Source: Isoetes taiwanensis (Eukaryota; Streptophyta; Lycopodiopsida; Isoetales; Isoetaceae). From it: a stretch of 64,000 nucleotides of DNA. Below, piece by piece: positions 25,171 through 34,085 of this stretch. Within the stretch, counting starts at the first letter, position 1, and every line of letters starts with the position of its first letter. The stretch covers positions 20,630,089 to 20,694,088 of the forward strand of contig JAJEKV010000005.1 in assembly GCA_021234155.1 (NCBI GenBank), given 5' to 3'. The position numbers and the translations under genes were made by a program. A model generated the notes under the pieces. That model ran no database searches, was not told the DNA's origin, and worked only from the letters and a program-made list of their open reading frames with translations.

Positions 25171-25300
25171 GCAACAGAGAGTGGTTGTTTCTATATGATC
25201 ACATTCCGCCAGGAAGACGGGGAATTCAGTCCAATAAATACTCTATATAGCAACCCGAATCTCAATTTTTTCTAATTCATTCTTAATGTATTGTAATCGG

Positions 25301-25975
25301 ACCCCCCATGTCGAATATAGCCAATAAGATTCTTACTTTATAAGCATTTTTATTTAATTTCAATTGCAGTATTTTTAAGAAGCTTACCAACACATGCCAG
25401 CTCTGAAATAGCTTGGAGCTCATGTCGAATTGTTTCTTGTACCCCATTTGCATAGTTTAGTATTTCTTCAATTGCACCTTTCTGACTATGCAATGGTCCA
25501 TTTTTCTATTTACAAACTTAGTCACAGCCCTTTTCTTTATTTTTCTTTATTTTCGAGGCCTTCTACTATAATATTTAGCTAACCTCTTATAATAATCGTA
25601 TATGGATATGATTACTATTATCCCTTGCCCTTATATTGCTAGGCGATTTGGGGGATGATATTTTACATAGGTTTGCCCAGGTCCTTAGGCCCCCCCTCCA
25701 AAAAAAAGGATTATTGAAATCATCAATAATCTTTTCTAGCAGTCTATTCTTGTTTCTTCTATTCCATGTTGTATTGTATGATACCTTAACACTCCGGTCC
25801 TCGGGTTTACATGGTTAGATTAAATCTTGACCGTTCCTTGAATAGCTGTTACCCCATTATGCTTCTGGCCGGCCCAAAACTTTTCCGCAGTCTTGGGCTT
25901 TCGATTGTCCCTAGAATGTTACAAAGGCGCTCAATTCTTCTAGGGCTTTATGCAAGCATCACTTATGCTGATCAA
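25301..25975. other. No gene recognised
   Basis: About 670 bp of mixed composition upstream of the LINE 5' end, with a poly-A/poly-C stretch (ccccccctccaaaaaaaagg) near 25690. No open frame above 60 codons and no familiar motif. Confidence 0.4.
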
Positions 25976-25979
25976 AGAA

Positions 25980-26135
25980 ACTTGCCCAAAACCACGAACT
26001 CGATCATTCTGGCACAGAACTACATTTGCGGCCCAAAACTCTGTTGCTTTGCCCAAAACCACGAACTCGATCATTTGCGGCACAAGAACTTCCCCGATCA
26101 TTTCGCGGCCAAAAACCACGAACTTTGTTTTCGGC
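25980..26135. repeat. Short tandem repeat, three units of 50-71 bp
   Basis: The phrase 'gcccaaaaccacgaactcga' begins at about 25983 and 26054, with a variant 'ggccaaaaaccacgaacttt' at about 26104. Open frames of 60-111 codons on both strands here follow from the repeat. Confidence 0.75.
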
Positions 26136-26424
26136 TTCGGAGCTAAGAAGATTAAGAGCAAACCGAGGAATTTGGAACATTACCAAATTCTGTTAGATCA
26201 TCATTTCTGCGGCACAAGATTTTCACGAAAATCCCTCCACCCAGGTTAATATCGCTACGGTTTTCTTCATATTTTTCATCCCAAAGAAATGGTACCTAAA
26301 ACACAAAGCTTTTCAAAGAAAGAACCTTGTTTAGCCTAAAACAAAACCATCGCAAGACCCAACCTTCAAGCGATAAGACCTCATAGATCTTCCATAGCGA
26401 GTGTAAAGCCAGCGGGCCGGTGTT

Positions 26425-26590
26425 AAGGGTGATACTTCCTGGCCCTCGAGAAGTTAGGAAGAAAAATTCGAGGCCGTAATGGCATGGCCAAAATGGCTTC
26501 GGGCGTCATTGCGCACACACCCTCGCCATTTTGGCCATAATACAACCCTCGAAACCCGCACCGATGCGCCAGGCGTTATCTACCATGTCG
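26425..26590. repeat. Hairpin-forming repeat
   Basis: A perfect 13-nt inverted repeat (tggccaaaatggc at 26485-26497; gccattttggcca at 26525-26537) has a 27-nt loop. The pairing extends outward with mismatches to about 24 bp. It starts after 'ggtgttaaggg', a phrase that also bounds the foldback region at 31045-31190, so the two may belong to one family. Confidence 0.6.
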
Positions 26591-26599
26591 CGCTTGGAT

Positions 26600-27670
26600 T
26601 CGGATTACTATCAACTTTGACCTAAATTATATCAGGAATGTCTTCTCACTTACCGGCGGTAGCAGCTATAGATATCCTCTGTTTGCCTGCTCTATTCCTG
26701 CGATTACGCCTATTAGATCTCAAATGTAGCAATGACCACCGTAATGAGAAGTTCCCCATGGTTACATACGCCATGGCTGCCTTACCGCGAAAATCGTATG
26801 TCGGTTACGGCGAGAGCTCGCTTCTGACTTGTTATTTTGTGGTAAAATCGCTTATGTGAAATGCTTAGGGGCGGGTATAGTTCATAGAAACAATATTGAC
26901 TTTGGAGTAAGTGATTTCTACATAGCCTTCTCGAAAAGATTCTCGAGCTTCCGTTTTGGTCGCTATAGCTTCGGTTGATCTTTTTAAGACAACGGCTCCT
27001 TCTTTCCTTGTTCCACTTCATCAACGGCTATAGCAGTTAGTGATGATTTTTGATGTCTTGAGGCGACCACTGCAAATGTGCTCAAACTACGTGTGCAAGA
27101 GGGCATAAGCAAGCGGCAAGCGGTCAGGTGAGTTCTTATCGCGGTCTTGGAATGCAGTCTGAGAATGGAAGCGAAGCACAAGCGTACCTCCGCCAAAAAT
27201 TCGCCATAGCGGAGCATAACTTCTCTTTGGAATTAGATCAAAGCGTTTATTACGTCAAGTAATTCATCGTGGGGCACATTATGCCATATGCAGGATTTAG
27301 TACTTGACTGGAAGCGGTAAATGGCTGGCGTCCGTCAGGCTACCGGTAGGCACATTGCCCCTCGTGGGATTTCGGCGAAGCAATGCCGCCCGGCCTCGGC
27401 GATGACTACATCGCTGGCAATTTAACGTATTTGCCTCAAAATCTTCTGAGGAAAGTAATGATTAATTAGTTAGAGTAGGCCGCTTAATGAGGGTTAGAAT
27501 ATTTGCAAATATAATCTTTGAGGAAGCCTGCTTGCATACAAATTTTTAAAACCAAATGTCTCGGATTAAGATATCCATTGATGTTGGAGGGAACATTTGA
27601 ATATAAAAGTAATGGGAGTATAATGAGGTTCTTTTTTTTTACATCTACATATTTAATGCAAACAATAAAT
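26600..27670. other. No gene recognised
   Basis: About 1.1 kb. Open frames up to 80 codons occur on both strands (26638-26859 plus, 27024-26782 minus) but show no domain. GC content falls after 27400. Confidence 0.4.
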
Positions 27671-27679
27671 AGCTTTAGA

Positions 27680-27850
27680 CGGGTTGTCTAAAGGTTGATT
27701 TACTTTATTCCTTGTAAATCATGTATGATAGCTCCTTAGGCAAGCAAGTTTTTTATGAAGGAGATATTCTGGATTCATGGAATGCCTGCCACAATTACTA
27801 CAGATAGGGATCCATTATTTTCATATGGAGAACTATCTTATTACACGATG
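27680..27850 (+). pseudogene. Gypsy integrase core scrap
   Basis: Plus-strand reading gives 'DGLSK' near 27680 (compare 'VDRLSK') and then, near 27738-27830, ASKFFMKEIFWIHGMPATIT followed by TDRDPLFSYGEL. This matches the gypsy integrase block 'A..F...I...HG.P..I.SDRD..F.S'; the Asp of DRD is the second catalytic Asp. Only about 55 residues remain, and the flanks show no other pol domain. The orientation is opposite to the gypsy element at 110-11225, so it is a separate insertion. Confidence 0.75.
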
Positions 27851-27859
27851 GGAGGACTA

Positions 27860-29150
27860 TTCTAGTCAACTTGTATTTTGGCATAGCAGTTGACACCTGG
27901 ATGGCTGCACTAAAAGCATTGCCCTTGGTACAATGCCCTAGGATCCTGATTTCTTTTAAAGTGGGACTATCCTGGCCAAGAAAATGAGCATCAGTTTTTG
28001 CTAAACAAACGCGAGGGAAGTTGGTAGAGACCTCAGAACCTACATTAAGTTAAGTGCGATTCGGCTGAATAGAATTGGAATGGGTGACCTCTCATTCTAC
28101 CTAACATGTTATCTTGTTGGGTGTGGCTAGGGATTCTATTAGTGATAAACTCCAACGTGGTAGAACTTCTGTCTGAAATGTATTCGATTTGGATTCTAAC
28201 AGTGATAATTCCCAACATGGTAGAACTCCTGCCTCAATTTGTTTGCTAGCTGTGAAGGATTATGTCCTCTATCCAGTGATAGGATAAGAAGCTGGCTAGT
28301 TTTAAGTTGAATAGTTAGAATAGTTTTCAAATTAGTCTAAACTAGACTAATCCTTAAGTTAATGGGAGCATCTTATTAGCTAGCTTGGAGTATAGTTTTA
28401 AGATTTTAAAAACACTTCCTTGGTTATGTCTCATATCCTATGAGAAGCTCATTAATAATGTGATCTTTCTGTGAATATGATACTGTGAAATGATTCATAA
28501 GATAAACAAATTTGTAACTAGATTAGTCCCTCACACAAATCTTGCCATTTGACGGCTTGCCAAGTACAAGGCCATTGCGATAAGAGATTATTTAATGTGC
28601 ATGTATTCTTTTTAACAATGGCTTAAGATATTTCTACCTTCATTGCTGGGTTCTAGTAGTGGAATTCTGACCAAAGGGGATTCTGACTAAGAGTGTCACG
28701 CAACTGACTATGCAGTGCGCCTGCTCCCTTATATGAATTCGAAGCACTTCTTAGTCACACCCTCTTGTAGCTAAAGTTTTTTCGTTTTTGTGCATGTGAT
28801 TTTTGTGAATCTACCATTAGAAGAACATTGGGGATTGAAGCATTAATCAAGCCCAAAACCCGTGAATTAAATCAGATGGTGAAATGGAACCCATGCACCA
28901 ATCAGATAACCATGCAGTAGATGATGCGACTGAAATCCCACCCACGAGCTGTAATATCGTCTCACAATATCATAGTTATTCCCTCCCTCCAAGGAGGGCC
29001 ATTTAACTTGTCTTAGCAGAAAGAAAAAGCTTTAAGTTCATCATGGAGGCATTTGACATCACGTGACGATGAAGCTATTAAGAAATTCTTTCAAAACATA
29101 TGAGGATAAGATGCTAACATTGTCTTGGATATGAATGTACAATAATAAAA
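27860..29150. other. No gene; small tandem duplication
   Basis: About 1.3 kb downstream of the universal stress protein gene (which lies on the other strand). A ~57-bp imperfect tandem duplication ('ggattctattagtgataaac...gtggtagaact') lies at 28131-28240. No domain was recognised. Confidence 0.5.
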
Positions 29151-29179
29151 TATAGAATTTACAATAATGAAAATTAATG

Positions 29180-30043
29180 TCAATTTTCAGTGCTTCCAGG
29201 AGGAAGCTTCACCACAGTGACAGGACAAGTAACATTATTCACCACATAGGAGCTCACACTTCCCATCAAAACTCTGCAAATCGAAAGGCGCATCTTAGAG
29301 GATTGATAATCTCCACTTTATTTTATTCTATTGTTATACAATACTACTAGCACGAATTTTTTGACACCTTCATTACTGTGCTTTATGGATAAGGACATCA
29401 AAACAAAACAGATAAGAACAGATAATGGAAAATAACTACCTCTTTACAGTTCCAAGACCACGACTGCCGATCACCAGGTAATCAAGTGGGATTATTGACA
29501 CAGCATCACAGATTTTCTCCCTGGGATCACCATACAGCACTTTCTGCACAACAACCAGCTACAAAAAAAAATGATAATAGAGTGAAAACATGCGCAACTT
29601 TTCAAACCAAAAAAATCCAAAACAAAGGGTTATAGAAGGGGCACATCTTTCTGCCGAGATTCGAGCTCAAGAAGGGTCACGACGTCGGCATCAGGCGAGA
29701 CGGCATAGTTTTTCAACAGATTTGCATCTCCCATATCGCAGAGCGGGATAAGGGCTATAGATTTACGAAAAAGACAGGATTTAATCAAGGAAAAGATAAA
29801 AAAGAAACTGCAAAGAACAGGGTAAAGGATCCATTTCTTATACCAAAAAAGAAAACTGCAAAGAACAGAGTAAAGGATCATACGAGGGCCGGAAGCATCC
29901 CAAGCTTTGGAGTCCTTGGAAGGGCGGGCTACTGTGATGACGACGATGTGATCATGCGATCTGGCAACGTTTTCGAGAGCCCAGCGGAGGGCGTATTTGC
30001 TAGTCTCTGAGAAATCTATGGCGATGCCGATCTTCCTCGTCAT
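29180..30043 (-). CDS. Universal stress protein A-like, 4 exons, 160 aa
   Basis: USP-family proteins are small cytosolic or nuclear Rossmann-like folds, many ATP-binding, linked to stress signalling. Minus-strand exons: 30043-29884, 29754-29645, 29558-29440 and 29273-29180 (160+110+119+94=483 nt), joined by three GT-AG introns of 129, 86 and 166 nt without any frame break. Exon 1 starts [20 protein letters not shown], the typical beta-1/helix-1 with conserved Asp. Exon 2 has [10 protein letters not shown]; exon 3 has [12 protein letters not shown] and ends [12 protein letters not shown]; exon 4 gives [19 protein letters not shown] and the stop. The ATP-binding pattern G-2x-G-9x-G(S/T) is intact across the exon 3/4 junction. 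Length and exon plan suit the plant family. The intron 2 donor (gat|gtgccc) is non-consensus beyond GT. The ATG at 30043 is the first that gives the full N-terminal strand. It is the only intact gene in the window. Confidence 0.93.
29755..29883 (-). repeat. Duplicated segment inside USP intron 1
   Basis: On the plus strand 'aaactgcaaagaacag.gtaaaggatc' occurs at 29805 and 29853, 48 bp apart. Read in the sense of the gene, each copy ends 'ttctttgcag', so the intron has two pyrimidine-AG sites upstream of the AG used in the frame-preserving model (29756-29755). They are possible cryptic acceptors. Confidence 0.75.
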
Positions 30044-30510
30044 GGCCTGTGTTGGTGAGGAAGAAAACAGGGCGCAACCTAGTTTTATTCTTTCTAGCTT
30101 CACCTTTAAGGAACTGGTCCCTTCCTTTCTCCGGCATTTCCCATTTGTGTATGATGGCGTGGCATGTTTTCTTTTCCACAGTGCCTTTGCTTTTGCTTTG
30201 GTTTGCGCCTACCTAAATATGTGGGCCTATGTTTTCTCCCCATCACAATCCACGATAAACTATTTTCACTGTTGGGCCTACATTCCGTTACCAGTTCTTT
30301 GCAAAATTGCCATGCTAATTGCCACGCTTCCTTGATTTCACATGCAAGGATGCTAAATTGACATGCCTCAGACCCCCTTGCTCTAGCTCTAAACTCACAA
30401 CATGGCAACTGGGTCGACGATTCCGCCTTCGGAATAGAAAGTGGCACAGCAATTCCGCTCAAGCGGTCACCTGCAGGTAAAAATCAATGAAAACTCCCAG
30501 TTGCCGTATT
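30044..30510. other. Upstream flank of the USP gene
   Basis: About 470 bp that should hold the 5' UTR and promoter of the minus-strand gene. I see no clear TATA box or known cis-element. The overlapping open frames of 64-118 codons on both strands (for example 29997-30335 plus and 30462-30106 minus) show no domain and partly antisense the gene, so they are not called. Confidence 0.4.
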
Positions 30511-30513
30511 TGT

Positions 30514-30607
30514 GGCGGCATGGAATGTGGTCGCAGATTTCAGACCCGCTCCCGGCTCCCGCCGGTCGCGGGGCCCCTGAAATCTGCCTCCCACATTCCA
30601 TGCCGCC
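30514..30607. other. Strong GC-rich hairpin (microRNA-precursor-like)
   Basis: Arm 1 (30514-30543) and arm 2 (30577-30607) pair as 17 perfect base pairs (ggcggcatggaatgtgg with ccacattccatgccgcc), a 2/3-nt internal loop, then 11 perfect pairs (gcagatttcag with ctgaaatctgc). The 33-nt GC-rich loop can add a further 5-bp stem (cccgc/gcggg). The near-perfect 21-25-nt duplex and size of about 94 nt suit a plant microRNA precursor. I do not recognise a known family. It lies about 470 bp upstream of the USP start codon. Confidence 0.7.
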
Positions 30608-31040
30608 ATACATCAAGTTCTTTGTCCCGTCTTGATGATCCACATCAACCTAGTCAAATTCAAATGGATTGCCCTGATGCTTATGATGATGGATAGCGTT
30701 AACTGGAAGCCATATCTTATAGGACACTTACAGTACACCCCACGATTGTACATGGCTGTAAGTGGGCTCTTTCTCCACCAATTTTACAATGATACACTTG
30801 TACTTTCCTGATATGACATTGAGCGCAGACACGGTAGCGGTTTAAAGGTCTTACCACCCGAGGATACAGCATCACGTAGAATACTTGTGCAGTGGCAGGT
30901 TACGGATTGCCGGATCTTATAAGCAGGCCTTATGGTTAGATAACTGCAGTGCGTTATGGGAATAAGATTCAAGGGCAATATGTGTGGCCAAAATATGAGA
31001 GCGTGCGGGGGTGCCAGAGCCGGTATTTATTCCCGATGCC
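30608..31040. other. No gene recognised
   Basis: About 430 bp with short overlapping frames only (for example 30978-30784 minus, 64 codons) and no domain. Confidence 0.4.
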
Positions 31041-31044
31041 AGAA

Positions 31045-31190
31045 TGGCGTTATCTTCCTTAACACCACACTCAGGGTGTTATGAGAATATGATGATAGCG
31101 CCCACAGGGCATTACCCATAACGCCCTAGGGCATTATGACTTGTTTAGCCATAAAACCCAAGGGCGGGGTGTTAAGGAGAACAAAACCAT
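31045..31190. repeat. Foldback region, possible small MITE
   Basis: 'cttccttaacacc' (about 31054-31066) is inverted at the other end as 'ggtgttaaggagaa' (about 31170-31184). Inside lies a near-palindrome 'cataacgccctagggcatta' (about 31117-31138). The whole 145 bp can fold on itself. A similar 'ggtgttaag' edge occurs at about 26430. Confidence 0.5.
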
Positions 31191-31700
31191 ATATTTGGTT
31201 TATATAAGTACGGATGTTAATTTCACATAATTCCTTTTTCTTTCATCGATTTGAAATTAGAAGTTGGGATATTTGCTTTACATTCGGAACATGCATTGGT
31301 CTCGTGTTCCCAAGTGGCACCTCTTTGGACTTGGGCATTTATTCAATTGCCATAAATTATGAGTGTCCATTTGCTAGTCTTCTCATAAGTGAGTTCAAGG
31401 AAATTCTCACTTATTGGATGAAAATCACATTATGTTGGTGCAAGCTAAGCTTGGGAATGTATTAGATCTAGGGCTTTAGATGATCATCTTGGATTCTATA
31501 TTTGGATCGGTTCTTTCTGCTCTTTTGAGCTATTGCGCAATACATTTTCCTTTTATCTGCCAAGAACGTTGATATAAAAAAATCTTTACAATCAAATAAT
31601 TCTTCTTAACCATTTATACCATATTCAATCTATTTTTTCACCTAAAAAGCAAGAACCATTTTCTGATAGGTTCATGGCAATTGTAACCATGTTTCTACAT
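31191..31700. other. No gene recognised
   Basis: An 83-codon plus frame (31214-31465) has no identifiable domain. The rest is AT-rich. Confidence 0.35.
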
Positions 31701-31708
31701 GTGTAAAA

Positions 31709-31798
31709 AATGAAATAAAAATAAAAATAAAAATAAAAATAAAAATAAAAATAAAAATAAAAATAAAAATAAAAATAAAAATAAAAATAAAAATAAAA
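31709..31798. repeat. (AAAAAT)n microsatellite
   Basis: About 15 near-perfect copies of a 6-bp unit 'aaaaat'. The minus strand would read as a Phe-Tyr run, which is only the repeat. Confidence 0.95.
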
Positions 31799-31989
31799 AG
31801 TAAAAAGTAAAATAGCTTGGAATATTATATGCCTAAATGCTTGTGCACCGCTTATGTCAAATAATTGGAACACCCTCGCTGACTTATTGAAAATACATGG
31901 CCAATTTATGTCCAGTTATGCATTCTACGTTCTTGTCATCTTGGACATTGACTCAAACTCGAAACATGTTTCTATCTAAATTAGTAGTT

Positions 31990-33060
31990 TGCCATATTCA
32001 ACAAAAAGAAGAAGACCTTATCCTTCCTATATAAAGCTGATTCACGTTTTTGTGTTACTTGCGTAATTGCTTCGCCTGGAATTAGGAGGCGTGACATTGC
32101 GTTGAAGCGTTTATGGCATTAATTTGATTTGAGGCATTTATGAGCATTGATGGGCGAGGAGGAAGATATGAAGCGTTACCGTAGAATGACCGCGTTGCAT
32201 TAAGTAGCATTTATAAAGTTGTACTTTTGCATTTATTGTGGCATTAATACACTTTGCATTTATTGTGGCCATTAATACCTTTGCATTTATTGCTGACCAT
32301 TAATACGCTTTTGCATTTATTGCGCGCGGCCCGTTAATAAACTTTCGTTTAATGCGAATTATCAAAGCGACATGTATTGCACTTTGCATTTTATTAGGCC
32401 ATTTAATACCGGCATTTATTGCGACATTAATGCGGCTTTGCATTTATTGCGGCCATTAATACGCTTTGCATTTATTGCGAGATTATCAAAAAGTACGACA
32501 TGTATTGCGCACATTTATTGCGGCTATTAATACCCTTTCGTTTTATTCGCATTACGTGTATGCTTTGCATTTATTAGCGACCCGGTTATCGCTTTTCGTT
32601 TAATGCGAATTATAACCGCGACATGTGTGCACTTTGCATTTATTCGCGGCTATTAATACCCTTTGCATTTATTAGAGCCATTATTTGAAGCCATTAATAA
32701 CCTTTGCATTTGTGCGAGATTATCAAAACACGGCGTATTAATAAGCTGCGTTTAATGCGGCCGTTTAGCGCGTTGTTAGAAGATATCAATCGATATATAT
32801 AGAATCTTAATGATAGCTATTTTAGGATAATTATGGATATGAAATATATATCGAATGATATTAATGATTACATCGCGAGGAGAGTTGTGATATAGGCACT
32901 TGGCATAAATCTGGCCCTAGATTAGTCGTAGTAGTAGCCGATCATCAGCAAAGGCTCATCTTTATAAATAGAAGGCCTTCTTATTGTCTCGGCCTTTGAG
33001 AGCATTTGAAGAGCTATTATGGCTATAATACGCTTCGCTAATTGCCGCCAAGGTAAATAT
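31990..33060 (+). repeat. LTR-like region with promoter elements
   Basis: A tandem array (32190-32760) is followed by AT-rich sequence and then a TATA-like 'tttataaatag' at 32961-32971 with a C/T-rich start region ('aaggccttcttattgtctcgg'). This resembles the U3-R portion of a plant LTR on the plus strand. No partner LTR was found within the window, so it could be a solo or truncated LTR. Confidence 0.4.
32190..32760. repeat. Two-level tandem array, ~28-bp units
   Basis: Units of about 28 bp close to 'tttgcatttattgcggccat' + 'taatacgc' recur about 15-18 times. A variant containing 'gcgaattatcaaagcgacatgt' appears near 32342, 32467, 32597 and 32703. Higher-order blocks of about 105-130 bp are therefore built from the 28-bp units. 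Confidence 0.85.
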
Positions 33061-33455
33061 TCTCCCATTTTGTTACATTGCTAAAGCTTGGATTGTTTAA
33101 TATGAAACTAGCATTTTTCTTTCATCCTTAATCTTGGCGTAATGAATAAGCTAAATATTGTACTTTGTAATTTCACAAGTGCAGTTAGAATGCCAGATCT
33201 TCTTGAAGTTGCTTCACATCAATCCTAGAATCCTTGGCCATTCGCGAGAAGAGAGAATGTTGAGATTAAGCTGAGGTCAAATTTGCCACGGTTGAAAAAG
33301 AGAAATGTTAAAGCGGCTGACCTTGGCGCTTGCGTAAATCAGGCGATGCTAGCGACAGCAAAACAATAGGCTCATTGAATACCACATTAAAAGACCAGCT
33401 TTCAATGCTGCATGGTGGATGGACATGCTAAGATCTTGCTTGCCGTTATTATTTG
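33061..33455. other. No gene recognised
   Basis: About 400 bp of mixed composition between the LTR-like region and the foldback element. No domain or repeat was identified. Confidence 0.35.
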
Positions 33456-33877
33456 GGAAAAACTATAAAATACCCTTATGTTTTGCTAAATTGCCGAAAC
33501 GCCACTGGTTTTGGGGATACTTTTATGGATATAACCGTAACTTTTTTACGATGATGTAAATGAAAATATATCCTTCAGATGAGATCTTTCCATTAAAGTT
33601 AAGATCGTCTGAATCAAAGTTCAAATTTTTAAGTTATGGTCTCCTAAATCCTTACAACCTTTCTGTGTATGAAAAGAAATATAACTTGTGATTTCGGAAT
33701 CCGATTCATCTGATGTTGGCTTTGATGGAAAGATCTCAATCTCCTCTACAACGCATCTGAAGGATATTTTTTTTATTTAGATCATTGCAAAAAAATTACG
33801 GTCATTTCGATAAAAATACCTAAACCAAGGGCATTTTGGCAATTTTAGCAAAACACAAGGGTATTTTGGAGTTTTCC
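33456..33877. mobile_element. Foldback (snap-back) MITE, about 420 bp
   Basis: The left end 'ggaaaaactataaaataccc' matches the reverse complement of the right end ('gggtattttggagttttcc'). The match continues inward through 'ttatgttttgctaaattgcc', 'accgtaa.tttttt', 'atatccttcagatg' and 'gagatctttccat'. Each arm is about 190-200 bp, so nearly the whole element is one long hairpin. There is no coding capacity. Flanks share 'ttattt', but a target-site duplication is not certain. Confidence 0.85.
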
Positions 33878-33949
33878 TCTTTATTTTAATTATAACCCTA
33901 GAGGCATATGTGACGTGTTATAACAAGGGAACAAAGATCCCATGCAGTG

Positions 33950-34085
33950 ACCAAGTGTTGAAGGTGTTCTTGGCAAAGGCAGCCTTCAACCTCGATTGGT
34001 TAGAACCTCAGGTTGCTTAGAGGCAACCACTACGAATCTGGGATTCGAAGTGGTGCACAAAGGTCCCTTTGGGAGTATGTTTCAC
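33950..34085. repeat. Direct repeat copy 1 of a ~130-bp dispersed segment
   Basis: 'tgttgaaggtgttct' ... 'ccttcaacctcgattggttagaac' ... 'aggcaaccact' ... 'gattcgaagtggtgcacaaag' ... 'gggagtatgt' matches 39830-39955 in order and orientation. Similarity does not continue far on either side. Confidence 0.7.

Larger units (their letters stand above)
20550..25300 (-). mobile_element. L1-type LINE (non-LTR retrotransposon), degenerate
   Basis: Reading the minus strand from 25300 down, domains appear in the order of a plant L1: ORF1 with a DUF4283-like segment (25170-24985), apurinic-type endonuclease (about 24300-23560), reverse transcriptase (about 22930-22250) and a zf-RVT zinc-knuckle block (about 21400-21190). 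All are interrupted by frameshifts and stops. The total of about 4.7 kb is near the lower end for a complete plant LINE. No poly(A) tail or target-site duplication was identified, and the 3' end is uncertain. Confidence 0.8.

Noticed and set aside
30106-30462. 118-codon minus frame upstream of the stress protein
   Set aside because: No domain, ends before the USP start in a different frame, and there is no sign that it adds an N-terminal extension. The ATG at 30043 already gives a complete family-length protein.
31625-31873. 82-codon minus frame with a Phe-Tyr run
   Set aside because: A direct translation of the (AAAAAT)n microsatellite.
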